Source of the DNA: Brevibacillus laterosporus
GTDB taxonomy: Bacteria > Bacillota > Bacilli > Brevibacillales > Brevibacillaceae
Length of the DNA stretch: 64,000 bases
Direction: 5' to 3'
Assembly (NCBI RefSeq): GCF_030489605.1
Contig: NZ_JAUKFY010000001.1
Span: 310,001 to 374,000 of the forward strand
Shown here in pieces: positions 9,804-18,915 of this stretch. Both the position numbers and the translations under genes were made by a program. Numbering within the stretch: the stretch's first letter is position 1; every line of letters begins with the position of its first letter. The notes under the pieces were generated by a model. That model made no database searches, was not told where the DNA came from, and worked only from the letters and a program-made list of their open reading frames with translations.

Positions 9804-10505
9804 ATGATAAAAATTTTTCCATCAGATTCCCGTTTCCAAGCTAATCATGGCTGGTTGAAATCACAATTTAGTTTTTCCTTTGCAGAATATTATGATCCAG
9901 AAAATATGAACTTTGGTCCTATGAGAGTGCTAAATGACGATACCATCCAAGCTGGATATGGTTTTGGAACCCATCCGCACAAGGAGATGGAGATTGTTAC
10001 GATCATGCTAGAGGGTGTTCTGCGTCATAAAGACAGTACAGGAAATGAAGAGGAGCTTAAGCCAGGCGAGGTCCAACGAATGTCTGCTGGTACAGGTATT
10101 CTGCATTCTGAGTATAATGGCTCCACTACTGAGGAGGCGAAGCTGCTTCAATTATGGTTTGAACCGAAGCAGTATGGCTTAACGCCGTCATACGAACAGT
10201 TTGCTTATGATCAAAAGGCAATGGTAAACGCCTTATTGCCTGTCGTATCAGCTAATCAACATGAGCATCGCGTTGCACATATCCATCAAGATATGACCAT
10301 TTATTTGTCTCGTTTAGAAGCAGGAAAGAGCATCTCGTTCCCTCAGCAGACGAATAGACGGACGTTCCTATTTATCATGGAGGGACAAGTAGAGGTCAAC
10401 GGACAAGTATTGGAAAGACGTGATTCAGCGCGGATTACCGATTTGGATAAGCTGGAGCTAGTAGCAGGACAAGACTCCTATTTTATGCTGATTGATTTGC
10501 CATAA
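9804..10505 (+). CDS. pirin family protein (YhhW/quercetinase-like bicupin)
   Basis: A 233-residue cupin-superfamily protein. Seen: the N-terminal pirin domain with metal-ligand motif FGTHPHKEMEIVTIMLEG (two His and one Glu), followed by GEVQRMSAGTGILHSEYN, the signature of the pirin/YhhW group; the C-terminal half is a second, degenerate cupin (SFPQQTNRRTFLFIMEGQVEVNG). Some family members oxidise quercetin in vitro, and several Bacillus relatives respond to electrophile stress; the function here is not settled. It is a single-gene transcript with its own repeat-bearing promoter and terminator. The start follows GAGGTGAGC. Confidence 0.9.
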   Translation: MIKIFPSDSRFQANHGWLKSQFSFSFAEYYDPENMNFGPMRVLNDDTIQAGYGFGTHPHKEMEIVTIMLEGVLRHKDSTGNEEELKPGEVQRMSAGTGILHSEYNGSTTEEAKLLQLWFEPKQYGLTPSYEQFAYDQKAMVNALLPVVSANQHEHRVAHIHQDMTIYLSRLEAGKSISFPQQTNRRTFLFIMEGQVEVNGQVLERRDSARITDLDKLELVAGQDSYFMLIDLP

Positions 10506-10565
10506 GTGCTTTTCATTTATGTATGAATACAAGGCAAGAGTTATGTAAGTAAGTTATCATCCCTT

Positions 10566-10612
10566 AGCCCGAACTTTGTGGTCTAGAGTGCCGCAGAAGT
10601 GTCGGGCTTTTG
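10566..10612 (+). terminator. terminator after the pirin gene
   Basis: AGCCCGA (10566-10572) pairs with TCGGGCT (10602-10608) across a long imperfect loop, followed by a short T-run. Moderate quality. Confidence 0.6.
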
Positions 10613-10744
10613 CGCTTGGTAAAAGAAGGGTATGATAGGAGTTACAATCTAGTTTTTTCGTTGCTTGTCTCTATAATCTGGCTTATGATCGAGTAAAACG
10701 GGACTGCAGTGTTTGAAAAAGAGGTATCTGAGGAGGAATAATGA

Positions 10745-11257
10745 ATGAGCACAACTGAACATAAAGCAACTGCACCTAAAAATGTGGGGGTAATGGTTGT
10801 CACCGTATCTGATACAAGGAACGAAGAAACAGATAAAAGTGGAAAGCTAATGAAAAATCTTTTGGAAGAAGCGGGTCATAACACTCTTCTTTATTATATT
10901 GTAAAAGATGAACCAGCGCAGATACAGGCTGTAATTGAGCATGGTACAGAGCACGCAGAAGTAGATGTAATTTTGCTTAACGGAGGAACTGGTATTGCTC
11001 CTCGTGACCATACATATGAGTCGGTGAAAGGATTGCTTGATAAAGAGATGCCCGGGTTTGGCGAGATTTTCCGCATGCTTAGTTATACCGAGGATATTGG
11101 TTCCGCATCCATACTATCTAGAGCCATAGCGGGCATCTATAAGGGGAAAGCGATCTTTTCCACACCCGGTTCCACAGGAGCGGTTAAACTAGCAATGGTC
11201 AAATTAATACTGCCCGAATTAGGACATGTTGTCAGAGAATTGCGCAGAACAGTATAA
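10745..11257 (+). CDS. moaB: MoaB/MogA-family molybdopterin biosynthesis protein
   Basis: A 170-residue protein of the MoaB/Mog fold, which adenylylates molybdopterin before metal insertion in molybdenum cofactor synthesis. Seen: VMVVTVSDTRNEETDKSG near the start, the substrate-binding LLNGGTGIAPRDHTYE (family signature GGTGxxxRD), and the C-terminal segment FSTPGSTGAVKLAMVKLILPELGH. Length fits MoaB. The ATG at 10745 lies behind GAGGAGGAATA; an overlapping upstream ATG at 10741 meets a stop at once. No other moa genes are adjacent, and it is followed 33 bp later by the radical SAM gene. Confidence 0.92.
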   Translation: MSTTEHKATAPKNVGVMVVTVSDTRNEETDKSGKLMKNLLEEAGHNTLLYYIVKDEPAQIQAVIEHGTEHAEVDVILLNGGTGIAPRDHTYESVKGLLDKEMPGFGEIFRMLSYTEDIGSASILSRAIAGIYKGKAIFSTPGSTGAVKLAMVKLILPELGHVVRELRRTV

Positions 11258-11290
11258 TGAAGGGCGTAGAAAAAGGAGTGACCATATATA

Positions 11291-13066
11291 ATGAAAATCT
11301 TACTTGCAACCCTTAACGCCAAATATATTCATTCTTCTTTGGCTTTACGATATTTGCGTAGCTATGCCAAGCCCCATTATCCAAATATCGAACTGGTAGA
11401 ATACACCATTAATGATGTTTTGATAAATATTGTTGGGGATATTCATAAACGTCAGCCTGATATTATTGCATTTTCCTGTTATATCTGGAATATTCGTGAG
11501 ACGCTGGACGTAATTAATAATGTAAAAAAGATTTGTCCAAATGTGCCGATTATTCTAGGAGGTCCAGAAGTCTCGTACGATACAGACGAGTGGATGAAAA
11601 ATTATCCTGCTATTGATGTAATCGTGATGGGGGAGGGTGAAGAGACATTTCTGGAATTATGTCAGGCTTATGACCGGGCAAAACAAACCGGTGACGCTCC
11701 GCTATTAAAAGAAGTACCAGGTATTGCCTATCGAGATGGAGAACGTGTCCGTTTTTCGATGCAACGTATGCAAACGAAGGATTTAAACCATTTACCATCC
11801 CCCTATGAAGAGGATTTAGATGAATTAAATAACCGTGTCGTTTATTTTGAAGCGTCCCGCGGTTGCCCTTTTCGCTGTCAGTACTGTTTGTCCTCCATTG
11901 AAAACGGAGTTCGCTATTTTGATCTAGATCGAGTGAAGCGCGATTTGAAGCGTTTAATAGATCATGGAGTGAAAACCATTAAATTTGTGGATCGGACATT
12001 TAATATTAATAAGCAGTATGCTATGGAGATCTTTCAATTTTTAATTGATAACCATAATGGAACCATTTTTCAATTTGAGATAACAGCCGACATCCTGAAG
12101 CCGGATGTAGTGGACTTTTTAGCTGAGAATGCGCCGCCAGGTATTTTCCGCTTTGAAATTGGAGTTCAATCAACCAATGACGAAACGAATCGTCTTGTAC
12201 AACGCCGACAAAATTTTGAAAAATTAAGTTATACCGTGCTGAAAATCAAAGAATCTGGTAAAATTGATCAGCACTTAGACTTAATCGCGGGATTACCAGA
12301 GGAAGATTATGCATCTTTCCGCAAGACGTTTAACGATGTATTTGCATTGCGTCCGGAAGAGTTGCAATTAGGCTTTTTAAAAATGCTGCGAGGTACAGGT
12401 GTGAGGGCACGTGCTGCAGAACATGGGTATATATATATGGATCAATCACCTTATGAAATCCTTGGAAATAACGTGCTTTCCTTTAATGACATGCAGCGAA
12501 TTAAGCGTACGGAAGATATTTTAGAGAAATATTGGAATGCTCATAGAATGGACAAGGCGTTTGAATGGATTTTGGCTCATCATTTTGAGACGCCATTTGA
12601 TTTCTTCCAAGAGTTTGGGGATTATTGGGAAGAGCAAGGCTGGGGGCGCTTTGGGCACCAGCTGGAAGATTTGTTTATTCGTCTCCAACGTTTTCTTGAA
12701 AGGAAAGCTCCTAATAAAACAAGTCATTCATTAAGTATGTTAAAATTTGATTACTTATTAAATCAAAAATATCGGCCGCGTAAAATCTGGTGGGAAGATA
12801 CGGTTAACAAATCAGAATTACAAGCGATTTATCAAAATGTAGCAAGTAAACGTAAAGATTTACGTGCAGATTTTGCTCTGCACGCTGAAACGGAAAAGGA
12901 GTATGCCAAGCATACTACAGTAGCGCATGTCTCATTTAATGTAGAACACTATATAAAAACGGGTGAAATGGTTGAAGGTAATTTTGCTTTGGTGATGTAT
13001 TATCCGTTTGTGGAAGGGTCCTCCAATACATTCGTCTGTGTTCCCGTACCACAAACAGTTGCCTAG
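11291..13066 (+). CDS. B12-binding domain radical SAM protein (DUF4080 type)
   Basis: A 591-residue protein with an N-terminal cobalamin-binding-like domain (residues ~1-150, including SCYIWNIRETLDVI and MGEGEETFLELC), a radical SAM core with the cluster motif CPFRCQYCLSS near residue 195, and a C-terminal DUF4080-like domain after residue ~400. It should bind a [4Fe-4S] cluster and S-adenosylmethionine. The substrate is unknown; the family is widespread in Bacillales. The start is behind AAAGGAGTGACC. The moderate 33-bp gap from moaB suggests co-transcription. Fold assignment is firm, function is not. Confidence 0.88.
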   Translation: MKILLATLNAKYIHSSLALRYLRSYAKPHYPNIELVEYTINDVLINIVGDIHKRQPDIIAFSCYIWNIRETLDVINNVKKICPNVPIILGGPEVSYDTDEWMKNYPAIDVIVMGEGEETFLELCQAYDRAKQTGDAPLLKEVPGIAYRDGERVRFSMQRMQTKDLNHLPSPYEEDLDELNNRVVYFEASRGCPFRCQYCLSSIENGVRYFDLDRVKRDLKRLIDHGVKTIKFVDRTFNINKQYAMEIFQFLIDNHNGTIFQFEITADILKPDVVDFLAENAPPGIFRFEIGVQSTNDETNRLVQRRQNFEKLSYTVLKIKESGKIDQHLDLIAGLPEEDYASFRKTFNDVFALRPEELQLGFLKMLRGTGVRARAAEHGYIYMDQSPYEILGNNVLSFNDMQRIKRTEDILEKYWNAHRMDKAFEWILAHHFETPFDFFQEFGDYWEEQGWGRFGHQLEDLFIRLQRFLERKAPNKTSHSLSMLKFDYLLNQKYRPRKIWWEDTVNKSELQAIYQNVASKRKDLRADFALHAETEKEYAKHTTVAHVSFNVEHYIKTGEMVEGNFALVMYYPFVEGSSNTFVCVPVPQTVA

Positions 13067-13291
13067 ACGATACCCAGAAGGAAACGGACAGTAGTATAAA
13101 GTGACCTAGGTACGCGATCCGCACTGCTATTTTTACGCCATGCCCAAAGTAGTTCTTACACATGAGGAAAACCTTTATAGCCTAAACTTTTCTTTGCGAA
13201 TTCAATGAGGAATGTAACGAAAATGATAAGTAAATCGTAATACCAACGACAAAGACGTTTGGATCTCAGATAAGACAAAAGGGGAGCTTCT

Positions 13292-13924
13292 TTGGACATG
13301 AGTGTGGATGTGTTACTTCAATTTATTGAACAATATGGATATCTGGCCATCTTTTTTCTCTTATGGCTGGGCATTGTGGGTCTGCCTGTTCCTGATGAGC
13401 TGGTAGTAGCAACAGGTGGACTAGTGGCTGCTCTTGGTTACTTGAATCCGTACTATGCTTTTCTGGCTGGCTACCTGGGAGTGGTTTCAGGTCTGTCTAT
13501 CGGCTTTTTTTTAGGACGTTGGGTAGGTCCACCTATACTTACTCGGTTAGCTAAGAAAAAGAAATTCGGATCTTATATAGATCGATCGACCGGACTCATC
13601 CAAAAATATGGTACGTTTTCACTGTTTATCAGCTATTTGCTGCCAGTTGTACGTCATTTAGTGCCATATGTTGTAGCAGTCGGAGGTATGACTTTTCGTA
13701 AATATGCGCTATATTCCTACACCACTGGTCTGATTTGGGCGTTAGCCTTCTATTTTTTAGGTTATTTTTTTGGTAACCATGTCGATCATATTATCGCTGT
13801 GAGCCGTCATTATGGGTTTATCACATTGTGGGTGATACTAGCCCTAATAATAGGCTTGATTCTTTATCGCTATTGCTGCTTAAAAAAACGTTCGAATAAA
13901 ACACCAGAGGGGGATCGAAAGTGA
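13292..13924 (+). CDS. DedA family membrane protein
   Basis: A 210-residue polytopic protein of the DedA/VTT (SNARE-associated) superfamily. Members are linked to membrane potential, drug resistance and polyprenyl- or phospholipid flipping. Seen: an N-terminal re-entrant hydrophobic region with LPVPDELVVATGG, the conserved FLGRWVGPPILTRLAKKK and LPVVRHLVPYVVAVGGM motifs, and three further hydrophobic helices. The TTG at 13292 lies 5 nt behind GGGGAG; ATG at 13298 is the alternative. Its end overlaps the next gene by 4 nt. Confidence 0.88.
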   Translation: MDMSVDVLLQFIEQYGYLAIFFLLWLGIVGLPVPDELVVATGGLVAALGYLNPYYAFLAGYLGVVSGLSIGFFLGRWVGPPILTRLAKKKKFGSYIDRSTGLIQKYGTFSLFISYLLPVVRHLVPYVVAVGGMTFRKYALYSYTTGLIWALAFYFLGYFFGNHVDHIIAVSRHYGFITLWVILALIIGLILYRYCCLKKRSNKTPEGDRK

Positions 13925-14301
13925 TCCCGAAAAAATTACAGGCTCATAAGCGACAGAGAAATAGTATTTTTCTAGTAACATTGGTTATGCTGTTATTTGG
14001 AGTTGTATTACATCAGCTTCTGCTTATTTCAGTAGCAATTGTGTTCATCAATCTTTATGCGCTGTGTGCAATGGGATGGGATAAACGTCTTGCTCGCAAG
14101 CATAACTCTTGGAGAATACCCGAGGCTACGTTTTTTTTGCTGGCTGCGCTTGGAGGTGCTGCAGGCGTAGGTTTAGGGATGCTCTTATGGCGTCATAAAA
14201 CCAAGCATCCGTCTTTTTGTGTTCTGATACCACTTTGTTTATTATGGAATGGTGGGGTTTTGTATGTCATGTGGTATTATGTGATACCATATTTCGTATG
14301 A
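13921..14301 (+). CDS. ysdA: DUF1294 family membrane protein (YsdA-like)
   Basis: A 126-residue membrane protein with about four hydrophobic helices and the DUF1294 core [29 protein letters not shown] followed by the RHKTKHPSF motif. The function is unknown. The GTG start at 13921 sits inside a GTGA overlap with the DedA gene, so translation is probably coupled. The downstream neighbour is an M42 peptidase, as in the ysdA-ysdC neighbourhood of Bacillus subtilis, which supports the symbol. Confidence 0.8.
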   Translation: MIPKKLQAHKRQRNSIFLVTLVMLLFGVVLHQLLLISVAIVFINLYALCAMGWDKRLARKHNSWRIPEATFFLLAALGGAAGVGLGMLLWRHKTKHPSFCVLIPLCLLWNGGVLYVMWYYVIPYFV

Positions 14302-14333
14302 TACAACACGCAACGCAGAAAGGAATGAAAGAT

Positions 14334-15416
14334 ATGGATCAAAAGACTGAACAAATGCTACGTGATCTAACAGAGGCTCATGGTGTACCCGGTTTTGAAC
14401 AGGAAGCTCGTCAGGTTATGAAATCATACATAGAACCGTACGCAGATGAAATTACTTATGATAATTTAGGGAGCTTGATTGCTAGAAAAACAGGCGATGA
14501 TAACGGGCCTAAAGTGCTGATCGCAGGACATTTGGACGAAGTTGGCTTCATGGTAACGCGGATTACAGATGAAGGTTTTCTGAAATTTCAACCGCTGGGT
14601 GGATGGTGGCCGCAAGTTATGCTGGCACAGCGAGTACATATTCAAACCAAGGATGGCTTCCTAGATGGAGTAATAGGCTCTATTCCGCCTCATGTTATGC
14701 CAATGGAAAAGCGCCGTAAAGTGGTTGAGATCAAAGATATGTTTGTGGATATTGGAGCTTCCAGTAAAAAAGAAGCAGAGGAATTCGGGGTTCGTTTGGG
14801 TGATCCGATTATTCCGGTGTGTCCATTTACTGTATTAAAAAATCCAAAAATGTTAATGGCGAAAGCATGGGATAATCGCATGGGTTGTGCTGCTGCTATT
14901 GACTTAATGAAGGGCCTTCAGGGCGTGGAGCACCCTAACACCTTGTATGCAGCAGGAACTGTAATGGAGGAAGTTGGTACTCGCGGAGCTTTCACCGTAG
15001 CTAATGTGGTAAAACCGGATATTGGTATCGCCGTAGATGTGGGTATCGCTGGTGACACGCCAGGCGTCAGCAAAAATGATGCACCATCCAAAGCAGGTGC
15101 CGGGGTTGAAATCGGGCTGTATGACGCTCGCATGATTGCGCCGCAAAAATTACGTGATTTTGTTATTGAGACGGCTGAAATGGAAAATATACCGTATCAA
15201 TTAACTTCCATTCCAGGTGGAGCTACAGACGCGGCGGCATTTACGCTTACGGGTAGTGGGGTACCATCCATTGCGCTTTCTGTAGCAACGCGCTACATCC
15301 ATAGTCATGCTTCTGTGCTTCATTATGATGATTATGAGAATCTGGTAAAATTATTGATTGCTTTGGTGAGACGCTTAGATAAAGAAAAAGTAGCAGAATT
15401 GACTTCTTTTGAATAA
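14334..15416 (+). CDS. ysdC: M42 family metallopeptidase (glutamyl/deblocking aminopeptidase)
   Basis: A 360-residue cytoplasmic co-catalytic zinc/cobalt aminopeptidase that usually forms large tetrahedral particles. Seen: the metal and catalytic motifs [10 protein letters not shown] (~residue 60), [10 protein letters not shown], the glutamate base region [32 protein letters not shown], and the late [16 protein letters not shown] histidine. The reading frame is open further upstream, but only ATG 14334 has a usable ribosome site (AAAGGAATG). It lies in the same block as the DUF1294 gene and sspI, as in Bacillus. Confidence 0.92.
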   Translation: MDQKTEQMLRDLTEAHGVPGFEQEARQVMKSYIEPYADEITYDNLGSLIARKTGDDNGPKVLIAGHLDEVGFMVTRITDEGFLKFQPLGGWWPQVMLAQRVHIQTKDGFLDGVIGSIPPHVMPMEKRRKVVEIKDMFVDIGASSKKEAEEFGVRLGDPIIPVCPFTVLKNPKMLMAKAWDNRMGCAAAIDLMKGLQGVEHPNTLYAAGTVMEEVGTRGAFTVANVVKPDIGIAVDVGIAGDTPGVSKNDAPSKAGAGVEIGLYDARMIAPQKLRDFVIETAEMENIPYQLTSIPGGATDAAAFTLTGSGVPSIALSVATRYIHSHASVLHYDDYENLVKLLIALVRRLDKEKVAELTSFE

Positions 15417-15424
15417 GCAATAAC

Positions 15425-15462
15425 AAGGTGGGCTTTGGTTGTAAACCAAGGCTCGCCTTTTT
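15425..15462 (+). terminator. terminator after the M42 peptidase gene
   Basis: AAGGTGGGCTTTGGTT pairs with AACCAAGGCTCGCCTT (with G-U pairs) around a 3-nt loop, followed by five T residues. Confidence 0.82.
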
Positions 15463-15467
15463 CTATG

Positions 15468-15516
15468 CAAAAAAGACAACGGTAACTTAACTTGCAAGTC
15501 CCCATTGTCTTTTGGT
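15468..15516 (-). terminator. probable terminator of sspI
   Basis: Read on the reverse strand, AAAAGACAA pairs with TTGTCTTTT around an inner partly paired loop, and a T-run follows. It lies about 35 bp past the sspI stop. Confidence 0.6.
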
Positions 15517-15551
15517 AAAAAAGAAGTAGCAAAGTAAAGAGATATCTTGCG

Positions 15552-15788
15552 TTATACAGGAGAGGCTGTATTCGCTGGAATATGCTCGGAAATGGTAGTG
15601 ACCATTTGCTGTTGCAGATCGGAACTGCTGTTTTGCCATAGCACCTCAAATAATACGCCAAGTCCTGGTAAGGTTTTTTCCATACGGCTTTGAATCGCAT
15701 CATTGATCGTTTCTTCCACGGAGGCAGGACTGGAACCCTGCATTTTATACATGATAGCTTGACGAAGATTTAACGCATTAATATTCAC
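15552..15788 (-). CDS. sspI: small acid-soluble spore protein I
   Basis: A 78-residue forespore protein of the SspI family. Seen: NLRQAIMYKMQGSSPASVEE, DAIQSRMEKTLPGLGVLFEVLWQ and a short polar tail, matching the known Bacillus SspI pattern of about 70 residues. The start is a GTG behind AAGGAGTG. In Bacillus sspI lies beside ysgA and pheS, as here. Expression in the forespore under sigma G is expected from the family; I could not find a convincing sigma-G promoter. It is antisense to its neighbours. Confidence 0.9.
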   Translation of the reverse strand: MNINALNLRQAIMYKMQGSSPASVEETINDAIQSRMEKTLPGLGVLFEVLWQNSSSDLQQQMVTTISEHIPANTASPV

Positions 15789-15866
15789 CTGTATAACACT
15801 CCTTTTTACATCAAAAATAAAGATGATCCTCGTTAGTATTCGTTGAACGCTACATTTACATTCCTT

Positions 15867-15894
15867 TTGTACTGTTTCAGCGCTATGTTATAAT
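15867..15894 (+). promoter_or_regulatory. promoter of ktrA
   Basis: TTGTAC (15867-15872) and a perfect TATAAT (15889-15894) with 16-bp spacing, about 28 bp before the ktrA start. Confidence 0.7.
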
Positions 15895-15921
15895 CTAGTA
15901 GGACAAATGGGAGGTTGAATC

Positions 15922-16575
15922 ATGTCAAAACAATTTGCCGTTATCGGAATGGGACGCTTTGGTTCCAGTGTGGCTCATGCTTTATACGAAATGGGCTATG
16001 AAGTGATGGGAATCGATGAAGACGAAGAGCGTATTAATGAAAATATCCAAAATGTAACACATTCGGTTGCTGCCGATTCTACTGATGAAATGGCATTGCG
16101 AGAAATTGGAATTCGTAACTTTGACGTTGTAGTTGTATCCATTGGTGCTGATATTCAAGCCAGTATCTTGACTGTACTGATTCTAAAAGAAATGGGCGTT
16201 AAAAAAATTGTAGCAAAAGCACAAAACGAGCGTCATGGGCAGGTTCTTTATAAGGTCGGGGCTGATCGAGTGGTTTTCCCCGAGCGTGATATGGGAATAC
16301 GTGTGGCTCATAATTTAATATCAGCTAATGTACTGGATTTTATCGAGCTTGCTGAAGATTATAGCGTGGCTGAGGTTGTCGTATCTCATTCGATGGTTGG
16401 ACAGTCTCTACGCGACATTGACGTTCGTGCTAAGTATGGGGTAAACGTTATTGCTATTAAGAGTAACCAATCGTTTAACATTTCCCCGGGCCCGGACATT
16501 GTTTTGCAGCATGATGATGTATTGGTTGTTATTGGTCATAATATGGATTTGAAAGAATTCGAGGAGAAGGCATAA
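15922..16575 (+). CDS. ktrA: KtrA, RCK-domain regulator of potassium uptake
   Basis: A 217-residue cytosolic protein that forms an octameric ring gating KtrB. Seen: an RCK_N Rossmann domain (IGMGRFGSSVAHALYEMGYEV, the GxGxxG nucleotide motif, with D35 that normally binds the ribose), and an RCK_C domain from ~residue 135 with SMVGQSLRDIDVRAKYGVNVIAIK, the site that binds c-di-AMP in relatives. Length is standard. The gene has its own promoter. The KtrB-like gene about 7 kb upstream on the other strand is the probable partner (inference). Confidence 0.93.
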   Translation: MSKQFAVIGMGRFGSSVAHALYEMGYEVMGIDEDEERINENIQNVTHSVAADSTDEMALREIGIRNFDVVVVSIGADIQASILTVLILKEMGVKKIVAKAQNERHGQVLYKVGADRVVFPERDMGIRVAHNLISANVLDFIELAEDYSVAEVVVSHSMVGQSLRDIDVRAKYGVNVIAIKSNQSFNISPGPDIVLQHDDVLVVIGHNMDLKEFEEKA

Positions 16576-16579
16576 ATAC

Positions 16580-17407
16580 ATGAAAGTAGAACATATACAA
16601 TCCTTGCAAAATCCTTTAGTAAAGCGTTTGAAGGAATTGCAAACCAAAAAGGGCCGAGAAGCAGCAGGGCGTTTCCTCATAGAGGGAGAGCATTTAGTGG
16701 AGGAAGCTCTATTGTCTAATATGGAAGTAGTTACGCTCTTATTTGACGAGGGCAGAGGATTGCCTGCTACGGTAATGAGAGCGCTTGAAGCATTCTCTTA
16801 TCCTGTCAAATGCATATCTACAACGGATGTCGTGTTAAGTAAATTATCTGAAACGAAGACACCGCAAGGAATCGTAGCAGAAGTGAAAATGCGGTCCAAT
16901 GATTGGGATACGGAATGGAATAATTTGCGAAAATACGATTTTCTCATACTTATTCTTGATGAATTACAAGACCCTGGTAACGTAGGCACGATTATGCGAA
17001 CAGCAGAAGCGGCTGGTGTAGATGCTGTTTTGATGGGACGAGGCAGTGTCGACCTTTACAATGGTAAGGTATTGCGTTCAACGATGGGCTCGTTCTTCCG
17101 GATGCCCGTATTCATTTGTGATGTTAAAACTGTATCGGAACAAATAAAAATGGCAGGCGGACGTATACTGGTGACAGCTCTTGGACAACAAAGTCGAGAG
17201 TATGATGAACCGGTATATGGCGGAAAAGTTGCCATAGTGATTGGGAATGAAGCACGAGGTGTGTCTGATTCCGTTCTGTCTCAAGCAGACGAGCTGATTC
17301 ACATACCAATCTATGGACGGACAGAATCGTTAAACGCCGCTGTTGCCACAGGGGTAATGTTGTATGAGGCAGTACGTCAGCGCAAAGCTGATTGTGGTTG
17401 CGACTAA
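16580..17407 (+). CDS. ysgA: TrmH/SpoU family RNA 2'-O-methyltransferase
   Basis: A 275-residue SPOUT methyltransferase acting on rRNA or tRNA with S-adenosylmethionine. Seen: an N-terminal substrate-binding domain (NPLVKRLKELQTKKGREAAGRFLIEGEHLV) and the three SpoU motifs: LDELQDPGNVGTIMRTAEAAGVD, IVIGNEARGVS and IPIYGRTESLNAAVATGVMLYE. It directly precedes the pheS leader, as ysgA does in Bacillus. The start is 5 bp after the ktrA stop, with GAGGAGAAGG inside the end of ktrA, so the two genes are probably one transcript. Confidence 0.92.
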   Translation: MKVEHIQSLQNPLVKRLKELQTKKGREAAGRFLIEGEHLVEEALLSNMEVVTLLFDEGRGLPATVMRALEAFSYPVKCISTTDVVLSKLSETKTPQGIVAEVKMRSNDWDTEWNNLRKYDFLILILDELQDPGNVGTIMRTAEAAGVDAVLMGRGSVDLYNGKVLRSTMGSFFRMPVFICDVKTVSEQIKMAGGRILVTALGQQSREYDEPVYGGKVAIVIGNEARGVSDSVLSQADELIHIPIYGRTESLNAAVATGVMLYEAVRQRKADCGCD

Positions 17408-17435
17408 GATTTTTGGGATATTATCTGGTTTTCTT

Positions 17436-17464
17436 TTGCAAGTGACCCCATTGTGAGGTATAAT
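17436..17464 (+). promoter_or_regulatory. sigma-A promoter of pheST
   Basis: TTGCAA (17436-17441) and TATAAT (17459-17464), spacing 17 bp. Transcription should start near 17471 and run through the T-box leader. Confidence 0.82.
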
Positions 17465-17504
17465 TAATCGCAAATTCTAAAATAATTGTCATAAATGCTA
17501 GGAT

Positions 17505-17812
17505 TGAGACTAGTACATAGAACAGATGACGTGTTCAGGGAAAAGGTGCCGCTTGCGAGCGACTGGAAGCACTTTTGCGTGATCTCTATGGAATTCACTC
17601 ATGAGCAGACCTCTGAAGAACTCAAGATTGAAAAGCTGTGATCAAATGCTTGGAGTTTAACTGGCTAAGATCAAAGTAACAATCGGACTTTAAGTAGGAG
17701 GAACCGGTTCATCCACGTTACGGATGCGAAGGTGAGACATCATGAGATGTCTAACTAGGGTGGTACCGCGGAAATTAAACTTCGTCCCTGTTTTAGGGAG
17801 GAAGTTTTTTTG
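17505..17812 (+). promoter_or_regulatory. T-box leader (phenylalanine specifier) of pheST
   Basis: The conserved GGGTGGTACCGCGG lies at 17758-17771. A terminator follows (AAACTTC.TCCCT pairing with AGGGA.GAAGTTT, then a T-run to about 17812). The probable specifier is TTC (Phe) at 17594-17596, in GGAATTCACTCATGAGC, where a purine and then the CTC-ATGAGC context follow as expected. Binding of uncharged tRNA-Phe should allow read-through into pheS. The codon assignment agrees with the downstream gene. Confidence 0.95.
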
Positions 17813-17847
17813 TTGTATTTTTATTTGTAAACAAAGGAGAGATTGTT

Positions 17848-18882
17848 GTGCAAACGCGTTTACAACAGTTAAAAGAAAATGCACTTGATCTATTGAAGCA
17901 AGTGGGCGAAGGACAGGAGCTTCAGGAGCTTCGTGTTAAATACTTAGGTAAAAAAGGCGAATTAACAGAAATTTTACGTGGTATGGGGGGATTGTCTGCT
18001 GAAGAGCGCCCAAAAATTGGCCAGCTAGTGAATGAAGTTCGTCAAGTGATTGAAGAAGCGATTCTTTCCAAACAGCAGGAATTTGAAGCACGTGTATTAG
18101 AAGCGAAGCTAAATAAGCAAACCATTGATGTGACACTGCCAGGCCGTCCTGTACCGACGGGAACAATGCATCCTTTGTCCCGTATTATTGAAGAATTGGA
18201 AGATATCTTTATTGGACTTGGCTATGAAGTAGCAGAGGGACCTGAAGTGGAGCTGGATCATTTCAACTTTGAAATGCTTAATTTGCCAAAAGGACATCCA
18301 GCACGTGATATGCAGGATTCCTTCTACATCACAGAAGAGCTGTTATTGCGTACGCATACTTCGCCTGTACAGGCTCGTACCATGTTAAAAAAAGAAGGAA
18401 AAACGCCAGTTAAAATTATTTGCCCTGGAAAAGTGTATCGCCGCGATGATGATGACGCGACACATTCCCACCAATTTACTCAAATTGAGGGTCTTGTGGT
18501 TGGAAAAGGCATCAGCATGAGTGATTTGAAAGGAACGTTGCTCACGTTTGCTAAGCAAATGTTTGGAGAAGACCAGCAAATTCGTCTTCGTCCTAGCTTT
18601 TTCCCATTCACGGAACCAAGCGTTGAGGTGGATATTCAGTGCGTAATCTGTCATGGAGAGGGTTGCCGTATTTGTAAACAAACGGGATGGATTGAGATTT
18701 TGGGTGCTGGAATGGTTCATCCTCGCGTTCTTGAAATGGCAGGCTATAATCCGCAGGAAGTTAGCGGTTTTGCATTTGGTATGGGAGTAGAGCGCATTGC
18801 AATGCTGAAGTATGGTATTGAGGATATTCGTAATTTCTATACAAATGATGTGCGTTTCCTACGTCAATTTAACCGCTCCTAG
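17848..18882 (+). CDS. pheS: phenylalanyl-tRNA synthetase alpha subunit
   Basis: A 344-residue class II synthetase catalytic subunit forming an (alpha-beta)2 tetramer with PheT. Seen: an N-terminal coiled-coil arm (residues ~1-85), motif 1 around [20 protein letters not shown], motif 2 with [20 protein letters not shown], and motif 3 [18 protein letters not shown] Cys cluster ([17 protein letters not shown]) is present, as in many Firmicute PheS proteins. GTG start behind AAAGGAGAG. T-box controlled. Confidence 0.97.
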   Translation: MQTRLQQLKENALDLLKQVGEGQELQELRVKYLGKKGELTEILRGMGGLSAEERPKIGQLVNEVRQVIEEAILSKQQEFEARVLEAKLNKQTIDVTLPGRPVPTGTMHPLSRIIEELEDIFIGLGYEVAEGPEVELDHFNFEMLNLPKGHPARDMQDSFYITEELLLRTHTSPVQARTMLKKEGKTPVKIICPGKVYRRDDDDATHSHQFTQIEGLVVGKGISMSDLKGTLLTFAKQMFGEDQQIRLRPSFFPFTEPSVEVDIQCVICHGEGCRICKQTGWIEILGAGMVHPRVLEMAGYNPQEVSGFAFGMGVERIAMLKYGIEDIRNFYTNDVRFLRQFNRS

Positions 18883-18915
18883 TCGGTTCGCCAAAGAAAG
18901 GGGATTATGTAAGCA

